64,000 nucleotides of DNA from assembly GCA_905221605.1 (NCBI GenBank), contig CAJNDS010002293.1:17501-81500 (forward strand). Direction: 5' to 3'. Under the pieces are notes generated by a model. It was given only the letters and a program-made list of their open reading frames with translations. It was not told the origin of the DNA and did not search any database. The stretch is from Symbiodinium natans. Taxonomy: Eukaryota > Sar > Dinophyceae > Suessiales > Symbiodiniaceae. Positions 54,424-62,961 of this stretch are shown here, piece after piece (the stretch's first letter is position 1; each line of letters starts with the position of its first letter). The position numbers were made by a program, and so were the translations under genes.

Positions 54424-55529
54424 GACACGACAGCAGTTGCGAGGACAGCGGGCGCCGGTGCACCCACACCAAGGCGAGAGCGCAACTTTCGTCGTTTTAG
54501 GGTTTAGGGTTTAGGGTTTAGACCGACCGTAAACCCTCAACCCTCAACCCTAAACCCTAAACCCTAAACCCTCGTCCCTAAACCCTAAACCCTAAACCCT
54601 AAACCCTGAACCCTGAACCCTGAACCCTAAACCCTAAACCCTAAACCCTAAACCCTAAACCCTAAACCCTAAACCCGAAGCTGCTGGGCGTTCAGCGAAG
54701 GGCCGCCTATGATGCAGCCAATAGCGACGTGGAGGCTGCCTGGGTGCAATGCCACAAGTTTAGGGTTTAGGGTTTAGGGTTTAGGGTTCTGGGTTTAGAG
54801 TGAAGGGTTTACGGGATTAGAGTTAAGGGTTTAGGGTTTAGGCTTTCGGGTTTAGGTGAGTCTTTGGGTTTCGGGCTTAATTTCAGGGTTTCTTTTGAAG
54901 GGGGTGCCCAGTAAGACAGGAAGAACAAACACCACAAGCCATAAACCCCACTGCAAAAAGAAGGGTGCCCTGTTTTGCATAACGGACATTGTAAGGGCCT
55001 AAAGAAGGAGAATAAGCAAAAACATGGTACCCTTTTTTGCTTAACGGGTTTTGTGAACCTAAACCCTGAACCTCACACACCCCCAACCCCCCTTGGGCTT
55101 ACGTAAGAGTTTTGGTTGTCCTGGGGAGGCCAAAGCTTGATGCCCTAAGGATTTCGGGTAAAGGGCGTCGGGCTTGGGGTAGGGTTTCAGGTTTCAAAGT
55201 GCTCAGTCAAGGTCTACCTGGATCCAAGATCCAACTACCTCGGCGGGGGAATCTGTACTGGTTACTTCCGGCTCAGAGCCCCTTCACCCCAGGGTTTAGG
55301 GTTTAGGGTTTAGGTTTCTTCTTTTTTTTTTTTTGTTGGGGGGGGGGGAAAGGTTCTCTGTTGGATCTGTGGCGACTTGCGTTCGCGCTTTCTAACGGGG
55401 CTAAGGTGTGCCCCAGTTTGGTACCCTCGAGACGTGGCTGCTTGATTCTTACACCCAAAAAGGGACCCTGCAAGCCTACAAAAAAAACAAAACAAACACC
55501 ATGGAACCCTTGAGTTGCAACATCTTCGA
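54424..55529. other. Non-coding region
   Basis: Unique sequence, TTTAGGG block near 54496-54520, CCCTAAA array at 54560-54675, TTTAGGG near 54758-54790 and 55292-55315, and a T/G tract at 55320-55350. Two repeated phrases near 54958 and 55028 (GGGTACCCTTTTTTGCTTAA type) resemble family C interiors. Confidence 0.6.
54560..54675 (-). repeat. Interstitial CCCTAAA array
   Basis: About sixteen units with three CCCTGAA variants in a row. Confidence 0.95.
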
Positions 55530-55643
55530 CCCAAAAGCTCTAAAAGCCCTTGATTAAGGAATATCCCTTAATTAAGTTATAGTAGGAACCCTAGTATGGT
55601 TTAAGGTCTGTTCCTTAATTAAGGGGTTTTGGAGTCTCTGGGG
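55530..55643. mobile_element. Foldback MITE, family F copy 2
   Basis: The right end (GGGGTTTTGGAGTCTCTGGG) is as in copy 1. The left end has decayed (AAAAGCCCTTGATTAAGGAA). The interior shares TAGTAGGAACCCTAGTATGG with copy 1 in inverted order. Confidence 0.85.
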
Positions 55644-55970
55644 AAAGAGGTGCAAGGAGGTCGCTGTAGCTGGGCATCACCGTCTTGTCGCTGATGTTCT
55701 GGTAGTGGAGCAATCCTGCTCACAGGGTTTTAAGGCCCAATGTGAGCAAACCCCTCGAGCCCAAAACCCTGAACCGTAGGCCACGCCCGGACACCCAACC
55801 AAACCAAAGGTTTCCAGAGAAAGGTTTAGGGTTTAGGGTTTAGGGTTCAGGGTTCAGGGTTTAGGGTTTAGGGCGCACGCTCAACTCCCAAACCCTGAAC
55901 CCAGCCGACAGCTTTGTCTTGAGCCTTGATGTTGTGAGGCCGCTGTTCCCTAAACCCTAAACTCGTAACT

Positions 55971-56060
55971 GCTCAAGAACTCCCCAAAAACATAAAATTG
56001 TCTTCCTTACAAGGGTAGTATAGGGACTATGCTTTTCTATTCTTTTGGGGATCTCAAGCA
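55971..56060. mobile_element. Foldback MITE, family D copy 2
   Basis: GCTCAAGAACTCCCCAAAA at the left and TTTTGGGGATCTCAAGC at the right are inverted. AAATAGTAGG follows the right end, as in other copies. Confidence 0.85.
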
Positions 56061-56332
56061 AATAGTAGGAAACGCTTGACCCTGTGGTAAAAGGAAAGCA
56101 GTCCAAGGTCTCGGGATTTTAGGGACAATGGCCCTACACGAGTTACAACCTAGGTTATCATACTTGCAACTCCACTCCTAAATCCTAATCCCTCAACCCT
56201 AAACCATCAGCCCTAAACCCTAAACCCTACCCCTAAGTTTGGTGGCGCCTTCTGATCCCCAAGAAACCTGAGAACCTGAACCGACAATCAGGGTTGAGGG
56301 TTTAGGGTTCGGTTTTTTTTCGGCCTGGGGTT

Positions 56333-56452
56333 TCTAGACCCAAGAGCAAAGGGGTACCCTTTGTTGGTTTTTAACGGGCTTACAAGGGAACCTAAACCGA
56401 AAAGCACAAAAACAAACAAGGAACAAGGGCCTGTATACGCTTGGTCCAAGTA
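56333..56452. mobile_element. Foldback MITE, family C copy 4
   Basis: Left CTAGACCCAAGAGCA, interior GGGTACCCTTTGTTGG and AAGGGAACCTAAACCG, and a decayed right end (GGGCCTGTATACGC, TTGGTCC). Confidence 0.65.
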
Positions 56453-56811
56453 GGCCTAGGCCCTAAACCCCAAACCCCGAGCCCAATAGGGAAATCCTGA
56501 TACGCAATGCATCCACAGCGATCGCGACTTGAGCTGTCAGCTGTGTGGGACAATTCTTCTTGCCCTAAACCCTAAGCCCTAAACCCTGAACCCTGAACCC
56601 TAAACCCTAAACCCTAAACCCTAAACCCTAAACCCCAAACCCTCTATAGATTCCAGGCTGACGACTTGGGCTGCTGCGGCTTGCTTAGGGGTTAGGGGTT
56701 TAGGGTTTAGGGTTTAGGGTTTAGGCTCTAGGGTTTAGGGTTTAGGGTTTAGGGCAAGTAGGCCTGAACCTTGCGATGTTCACCCTGATATCTCCTTCAA
56801 ATTACTAAGAA

Positions 56812-56898
56812 TTGCTTAAGAACCCCCCCAAAAAATATTCCACCTTATTAAGGGTACTTTAGGGATTATTAGTTTTATTCTTTTGGGGTTCTTAAGCG
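56812..56898. mobile_element. Foldback MITE, family D copy 3
   Basis: TTGCTTAAGAACCCCCCCAA at the left and TTTTGGGGTTCTTAAGCGAA at the right. A left-end fragment of family J lies about 30 bp upstream. Confidence 0.9.
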
Positions 56899-57209
56899 AA
56901 TAGTAGATAACGGCTCAGGACACCCGCTGCTATCCTGGTTTGGGGTGGTTTTGGACTTTTAGGGTGTCGGGTTGAGGGCTACTCACCCTCAGCGTCTGTT
57001 GATTTGTTTACCTCTTGTTTTCCGAATCATGCAAGCTTGAATTGGGCATATGGTTCTCGAATCGGTCTTCACTCAAAACCCTAAACCCTGAACCCCAATT
57101 GAGGCTATATAGTAGGCGGGGTAATATAGCAATAATATTCCCTTATGGTCCCTGTATATTGTACTAGAATATTTCCCCTAAACCCTATTCTAATTAGGCA
57201 GGCTTCTAC

Positions 57210-57375
57210 CTAAACCCTAAACCCTAAACCCTAAACCCTAAACCCTAAACCCTAAACCCTAAACCCTAAACCCTAAACCCTAAACCCTAAACCCTAAACC
57301 CTAAACCCTAAACCCTAAACCCTAAACCTTAAACCCTAACCCTAAAACCTAAACGCTAAACCCGAAACCCTAAAC
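57210..57375 (-). repeat. Interstitial CCCTAAA array
   Basis: About eighteen perfect units, decaying at the right edge (CCTTAAA, CGCTAAA, CCCGAAA). Confidence 0.96.
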
Positions 57376-57418
57376 AGGCCCGCAACATGTGCCTGCATAG
57401 ACCATGCCAGGCAGTAGC

Positions 57419-57590
57419 GACCAAACCCTGGATCGTCAAGGGTTTATACGGTTTAAGGTTTAGGGTTTATAGGGTTTAGGGGGTTTAAGAGTATTCATGG
57501 GGTCAAGTTAAGATGTTTTTTTTGACCAAACCCTGTATCGTCGTTAAGGGCTTAGGGTTTAGGGCTTGGGGGGTTTCATTCGTGGGGTCA
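57419..57590. repeat. Tandem duplication of unique sequence with a telomeric core
   Basis: GACCAAACCCTGGATCGTC (57419-57437) recurs at 57524-57542 with one mismatch, and ATTCATGGGGTCA (57493-57505) recurs at 57578-57590 with one mismatch. The spacing differs by 20 bases because the telomere-like core between them differs in length. Confidence 0.85.
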
Positions 57591-58528
57591 GGATATGTTT
57601 GAGGTTTCCAGGTCGTGGGGCTTACTTTAAGACATTGGGGTTTAGGGCTGAAGCTGCAAGAGGACTGCGGAATTTGTTCATGGTTTCTGGGGTAGTGCTT
57701 AGGCTTCGGGGTGCAGCCAGGTTACTGTGGGTACACCCTAGACTCCTGACCCTAAACCAGAAACCCTCAATTCTAAACCCGAAGTTCTACGAAGCCTAAG
57801 CCATCTAAGAAAACCACGCACGAAAACCACGCACTAGTACCCCACCCTAAACCCTAAACCCTAAGAACCTAAACCCTGATCCAGAAAAAAGTTGACGCCG
57901 CTCCCCAGTTATAGCTTCCACGACTTCGGGTTTAGGGCTTGTCATTCTGGCATGCCCCGACCTGCTCAAAGAAAAAGTGGCTGTCTAGGGTTGAGGGCTC
58001 AGGGTTCAGGTTTCAGGGCTTAGGGTTCAGGGTTTACGGTTTAGGGTTTGAACAAGATGCATGCTGCAATCGGACGACCCTAAACCCAACCCCTCTCGAC
58101 GCCCTTTGCCCTGCGCTCTCTCCATCTTCTGGCATCTGAATTGCCGAACATGTCTAGAATTCACCCTGGTGCATTAAACCTTGAAACCCAGATCCTCTTC
58201 TGACAGGAACCCAAAATCACCGCATGTGTCCGTCCCTTGCCGATCCCATGTTACCTAAACTGGATACATTAAGAATCCTGTGCTGGTTTAGGGACTATTC
58301 CATCATTAACGCTTAAAGAGGGTCAGGATGTTATTAACCAAACTTTCGTGTTTGAAGGGCGGGAATTTGTTCAGGGTTTGAACAGCGAGGTTTAGGACTT
58401 AGCGTTCAGGGCCGAGGCTAAAACCTAAACCCGATACCCTTAGGCTCAACATAGCCCAAATACCTTATACAAGAAGGCCTTCTGGCCCAGAAACCCTAGA
58501 ATGAGAGGCAACAGAATCTCAGGGTTTT

Positions 58529-58640
58529 CTAGACCAGGGAGTAACCTAGGAATAACAAGGGAACCCTTTTTGGTTTTAAGATGATCATAAGGGAACCCAA
58601 ATCCTAAAAGAAGGAAAAAAGGGCCTACTCCCGGTCCCAG
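58529..58640. mobile_element. Foldback MITE, family C copy 5
   Basis: CTAGACCAGGGAGTAACC at the left and GGCCTACTCCCGGTCCCAG at the right, with the family interior. A telomeric block abuts the right end, and the right end is repeated beyond that block (58716-58734). Confidence 0.85.
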
Positions 58641-58641
58641 T

Positions 58642-58712
58642 AGCCCTAAACCCTAAACCCTAAACCCTAAACCCGAACCCCGAAACCCTAAACCCTAAAC
58701 CCTAAACCCAAC
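58642..58712 (-). repeat. CCCTAAA block between duplicated MITE ends
   Basis: About nine units. GGCCTACTCCCGGTCCCAG (58622-58640) before it matches 58716-58734 after it at 17 of 19 positions. The duplicated bases are the right terminus of the family C element. Confidence 0.92.
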
Positions 58713-58910
58713 ATAGGCCTACTCCCAGTCCTAGCGTTAGTCCTCTCGAAGCCAGGTGGCAGGTAGGGCACTTGAAACATGCCAGTGCGGAGGAAGGCCT
58801 GCTGGGGCTTCACCTGCACAGGGGCAGCTCATGGGCCTTTGGGGTTTAGGGTTAGGGTTTAGGGTTTAGGCGGCCCCACAAGGCCCTTTCGGGGTTCAGG
58901 GTTTCGGGCC

Positions 58911-59053
58911 TACTTGGAGGTCCATGGCACTTCTTAACCAACTATAAGTGTACTTATACCCCACTTATAGGCCCCTTCAGTGCCCTAATATGATATAAGT
59001 ACAGATACAAGTACAGCTCTGATTCGTTAACAAGTACCATGAACCTCCAAGTA
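58911..59053. mobile_element. Foldback MITE, family A copy 4
   Basis: TACTTGGAGGTCCATGGCAC at the left and AAGTACCATGAACCTCCAAG at the right. The interior ACTATAAGTGTACTTATACC is typical of the family. Confidence 0.92.
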
Positions 59054-59740
59054 CGAGAAATCACTTTGTTCAAATTGAAATGAATCGAAAGGCACACTTT
59101 TTGAGGCCTTCAAATGCTAAAACAGCTGAGGCATCAACCCGCGAGAATGCAAAACTAAAATCCCAACCGTGAAATCACGACGTTCTGCTTGCAGAACAGC
59201 TCTCCAAATGATTAGTACGGCCGACTTTGGGGTACCATGATTCTATATTACTTCACAATGCGGGGTATGGTGTTCAATAGTAAAAGATTTCCAATAGAAG
59301 CCGACTATGGCAACTTCAGAAGGCTAATATGTCATTTTCTGTGTAACCGCATTGTGGTATTGTTACACAATTTCCTTAACAAGGCTACAACGCCCGTAAG
59401 GAGCCTTGCATTTCGATACACACTTTGCTGTCATGTTGAGCAGGGGTGTGAGGTGAAACCCTAGATATAGCACACACTTTTGCGAGGACGAGCAGCTTAG
59501 GCAGGTCTTGAAAACACTCGATAGTGCTGCAGCAAACATGCATTTTCGCTCGACACTTGGTGCGTTTCCTTTCTTGAACCTCTGGTTCCCCATCTTGAAA
59601 GAAAGTTTCAAGGCCACTCGTTCTTTAAACCGTGCTCTCGATACAACGCCGGCACGCTATGTGCCATGTGTACCTCTTGCACTATTTGGAGCACCTGTGC
59701 AGAGCCTGGGGTTGCAAGGGTTCAGGGTTTAGGGCTCGTG
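59054..59740. other. Unique island of about 680 bp, no supported gene
   Basis: This is one of the longest stretches without telomeric repeat. Open frames of 74-84 codons exist on both strands, but none looks clearly coding. A 10-base inverted repeat (CACAATGCGG near 59256, CCGCATTGTG near 59347) suggests another decayed foldback element. Confidence 0.5.
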
Positions 59741-59744
59741 GGGT

Positions 59745-59829
59745 TAGGGTTTAAGGTTTAGGGTTTAGGGTTTAGGGTTTAGGGTTTAGGGTTTAGGGTT
59801 TAGGGTTTAGGGTTTAGGGTTTAGGGTTA
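59745..59829 (+). repeat. Interstitial TTTAGGG array
   Basis: About eleven units. Confidence 0.95.
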
Positions 59830-59959
59830 GGGTCCGCCGACCCTGGCGGCGTGTTGGATGGGAAAAGGAGGTGAAAACCTCCCTCTTTCCCTCCTTACCC
59901 CCCCCAAAACGCGGGGGGGACCCACACCGCGGACCATAGGCGGTTTCGCACAGAACATA

Positions 59960-60066
59960 GGGGCCCTTTCCCCCCCCCCCCCCTACCCCCTACCCCCCTA
60001 CCCCCCCCCCCCCCCCCCTACCCCCCCCCCACCCCGACCCCCCGACCCACCCCCCCACCCCCCCTA
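59960..60066 (+). repeat. Poly-C rich tract
   Basis: About 100 bases of C broken by TA, A and G. The proline-rich frame across it is a by-product. Confidence 0.92.
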
Positions 60067-60672
60067 CCCTGGTACGCTTGGCCTGTTCAACAAATTGACG
60101 GGGCTTCAAGCTGGCTTCAGCTCCTGTTTGGGTCCTGGTGCTACTCCCCACCCCCCCCAGCGTTTCACAGAGGCTCAAGCAAATCAACTTTTGGATCCTT
60201 TGCGCGTTTAAACCTTTCAACTATGCTCCAGCGGGGTCGGCGGCTTGAGCCGGAGGCTCTTAAATTTAGGGTTTAGGGTTTAGGCTTTAGGGTTTAGGCT
60301 TTAGGGTTTAGGCTTTAGGGTTTAGGGTTTAGGATTTAGGGTTTAGGGTTTAGGCTTTAGGGTTTAGGGTTTAGGGCAACACGAACTCAGTATCGCAGCC
60401 TGGAACCTTCCGCTGGAGGACTGGTGGTTGTCCAGGACAGCACTGCCGTCCTTCGCTCAAGATGCTGACGGGCTACACCCTAAACCCTAAACCCTAAACC
60501 CTAAACCCTAAACCCTAAACCCTAAACCCTAAACCCTAAACCCTAAACCCCTTTGTACCGATCCCGGGGCTTGAGAAGCTCGAATAGCTTGACGAGACCC
60601 CAAGAACCCAAGAGCCCGAACCCACAATCAGAGTTTAGGGTTTAGGGTTTAGGGTTTAGGGTTTAGGGTTTA
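60067..60672. other. Non-coding region
   Basis: Unique to about 60260. A TTTAGGG block with interspersed TTTAGGC units (60262-60375) follows, then a CCCTAAA array (60478-60549) and a TTTAGGG block (60632-60675). ACCCAAGAGC occurs before (60606-60615) and after (60676-60685) the last block. Confidence 0.65.
60478..60549 (-). repeat. Interstitial CCCTAAA array
   Basis: About ten perfect units. Confidence 0.95.
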
Positions 60673-60858
60673 GGGACCCAAGAGCAGCCCAGGAATTCAA
60701 AGGGGTGCCCGTTTTGGTTCAAGGGGCCTACACACTGGGAACCTGACGCCACCCCCCCACCCCCCCAAAGAAAGTGAAAGAAAGGTTCAAGATTGGCGTA
60801 TCAGGGAACCTGCAGGCCACCCCAAAAAGGGAAAGTAAGAGGCTACTCTGGGTTCTAG
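60673..60858. mobile_element. Family C MITE with internal duplication around a C-rich insert
   Basis: Left GGGACCCAAGAGCAGCCC and right GGCTACTCTGGGTTCTAG. The middle segment beginning GGTTCAA and ending GGGAACCTG..GCC occurs twice (about 60716-60750 and 60784-60819), separated by CCCCCCCACCCCCCC and AAAGAAAGTGAAAG. Other copies have it once. Confidence 0.8.
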
Positions 60859-60951
60859 CCCTAAACCCTAAACCTTCTACCCAAAAACCCTAAACCCTAA
60901 ACCCAGAACCACAGCCCTAAACCCCAAACCCAGAACCCTGAAATCAATAAG
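60859..60951 (-). repeat. Degenerate CCCTAAA block between duplicated MITE ends
   Basis: GGCTACTCTGGGTTCTAG (60841-60858) before it and GGCTACTCTGGGTCCTAG (60953-60970) after it differ at one base. These bases are the right terminus of the family C element. Confidence 0.9.
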
Positions 60952-60970
60952 GGGCTACTCTGGGTCCTAG

Positions 60971-61482
60971 TTGAAGGAGAAGCCAGGGCCTAGGGTTTTG
61001 GGGGGGGGGGGGGGGGCTTTGGGAAGGGTTTAGGGTTTAGGTTTTAGGGTTTAGTTTTTAGGGTTAAGGTTTAGGGTTTAGGGTTAGGGTTCAGGGTTCA
61101 GGATTTAGGGTTTAGAGGTTCAGGGGTTTAGATGCAAGGTGAGGGGTTTAAGGGGCTTAGGGGGATCGAAAGTGAGTGGCGTTGAGGGCCTTTTCTCAGG
61201 GTCTAGGCGTTGAAGGGTTGAGGGGGTCACGGCTTTAAAGCTTGTGGTATATTCTGAGCCTAGGGAAACCTCGAGTTTGCAGGGGTAACGGTTTAGGGTT
61301 TAGGGTTTAGGGTTTAGGGTTTAGGGTTTAGGGTTTAGGGTTTAGGGTTTAGGGTTTAGGGTTTAGGGTTTAGGGTTTAGGGTTTCTGGTTTAGGGTTTA
61401 GGGTTTAGGGTTTAGGGTTTAGGGTTTAGGGTTTAGGGTTTAGGGTTTAGGGTTTAGGGTTTAGGGTTTAGGGTTTAGGGGA
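60971..61482. other. Non-coding region ending in a long TTTAGGG array
   Basis: Poly-G at 61003-61016, decayed TTTAGGG to about 61210, some unique sequence, then about twenty-six TTTAGGG units at 61290-61480 with one TTTCTGG interruption near 61384. Confidence 0.7.
61290..61480 (+). repeat. Long TTTAGGG array
   Basis: About twenty-six units with a single interruption. It directly abuts the coding-like fragment at 61483-61856. Confidence 0.96.
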
Positions 61483-61856
61483 GTATCCTCCTCAGAGAAA
61501 AAGAATGCCCGTGTTTGTTTAATCAGGTTCTCTCTTAACCCGATGTTTTCCGAAACTAGTCGATGCAAAGACTTGAAGACTTGTGTTGCCTCGCAAGTTC
61601 CTTCGCATCCCACCACAACGGGAAGACCAGCGCGCGTTGGCGAAGCACATCCGTCCAACCCCAAAAGCAGTGAGAGCTTAGGGTTTGTAAAGGGGTTAAA
61701 GTTTAGGGGTGTTAGCGATATTCGGTGTTGGGGTGTAGGGCTTTGTGCCAAGGCTATTTTTGCTACGCCGTCTACTGCCCGGGTATCCTTCTTGTGCAAG
61801 ACCAGCTCGTTGTTGGACAAGTACTCCACTTTGAAGTCGTACTGCCTTTGGAGGGG
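61483..61856 (-). pseudogene. Coding-like fragment with telomere-like insert, possibly OmpA-like
   Basis: A minus-strand frame reads QYDFKVEYLSNNELVLHKKD, TRAVDGVAKIALAQ, then an insert of decayed CCCTAAA-type sequence (about 61676-61742), then LLLGLDGCASPTRAGLP, VVVGCEGTCEATQVFKSLHR, LVSENIGLRENLIKQ and FFFSEED up to the TTTAGGG array. The pattern (strand, helix with DGVAKI, then VVVGCEG, then a helix with LVSE..LRENLIKQ) loosely resembles the OmpA-like peptidoglycan-binding fold seen in many algal proteins, but the key Asp of the usual EGHTD is absent. The insert keeps the frame open because it is decayed and lacks in-frame stops. It may be one exon of a larger gene, or dead. Confidence 0.35.
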
Positions 61857-62859
61857 CCCTAAACTCTAAACCCTAAACCCTAAACCCTAAACCCTAAACC
61901 CCAAACCCCAAACCCAAAAAACACAAACAGCCCAGGACACCCTCGACCCATGAAGCTACGATGCCCCTCAAGGTTCTAGGTGTGCAATTAGAGGGGAGGA
62001 TTAAGGGTTTAGGGTTTAGGGCTTAGGGTTTAGGGGTTTAGGGTAGGGGTTTAGGGTTTAGGGTTTAGGGTTTAGGGTTTAGGGTTCAGGGTTCAGGGTT
62101 TAGGGTTTAGGGTTGGTAACAGTATCTCCGGTTCTAAGTGTGGAATTGATTAGGGTTTGGGGCTTAGGGCTTAGCCTCGAAAATCACTGAAAGGATGATA
62201 CCGGGGCTTGCCCCCCCCCCCCCCCCCCCCCCCGCCCCCTCTCCCAAATATCTCCTTTCGGCCAGCAAAGAAAGCCGCCCAAGTTCCGAAATTGGGGTTG
62301 GGGTGTGGGTAGCCCTAAACCCTAAACCCTAAACCCTAAACCCTACACCCTAAACCCTACACCCAATTCCCCGATGGCCCAGGAAGAACTCGTGAGGAGC
62401 CCCCATGCCGTAAACCCTAAACCCTGCAGAATCCTCAACCCTGAACCCTGAAAACCCTAGACACCCTGGACCACAACCCCCCTGACCCCTTGAACCCCTA
62501 AACTCCCTAACCCTGAACCCTAAAAAACTCCCGAAATCTGAAACAAGAGAGCGAAGGAAGCCTCCCAAGTTCCCAAGCCACATGAGGCCGCAAACCTTAA
62601 CAGCAACTGAAAGAAACAAAAGACACAACTACAGTGGCTCATTTCCTACAGACAGTCCTCCTACAAACCCAATGAGGGAAGAACATGTAGTATTCTGCGA
62701 GGGCCTACCTAATATGGGTGTCTCAGTAATAAGAAGAGGGTTTGCGGCGGGCTATTACTGTATATTTACAAAGGGCCCCTCCGGGAATATTATTCGCAAC
62801 TAGTCCGACCCTAGATGACGCTCTCCAGTGGATGGAGCTTCTCTGGCAACCCTAAACCT
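61857..62859. other. Non-coding region
   Basis: CCCTAAA/CCCCAAA (61862-61912), TTTAGGG (62003-62115), poly-C (62212-62233), CCCTAAA (62314-62366), decayed CCCTGAA phrases, then a unique island (62520-62850) without a supported gene. Confidence 0.6.
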
Positions 62860-62961
62860 AGTTCATGGTTGGGATCGTATTAAAAACTTTAACTTATATT
62901 CCTTGTTGGGTTTAAGTACTGTACCCTTAAAACTGTAAAATGTTACCCAACTATGACCAAG
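62860..62961. mobile_element. Foldback MITE, family N, intact copy
   Basis: AGTTCATGGTTGGGATCG at the left and GTTACCCAACTATGACC at the right are inverted copies. The interior (TTCCTTGTTGGGTTTAAGTA) matches the interrupted copy at 23918-24118. Confidence 0.7.

Larger units (their letters stand above)
56899..58528. other. Non-coding region with long CCCTAAA array and a tandem duplication
   Basis: Unique sequence to 57209, CCCTAAA array (57210-57375), then a duplicated segment near 57419-57590. Decayed blocks lie near 57740-57790, 57843-57885 and 57990-58050. A unique island at 58090-58520 shows no supported gene. Confidence 0.6.

Noticed and set aside
57100-57180. Possible foldback element with AATATT-rich interior
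   Set aside because: The arms pair at too few positions and no second copy was noticed.
59858-60211. Proline-rich 117-codon open frame
   Set aside because: The prolines come from the poly-C tract, and the flanking residues show no domain.
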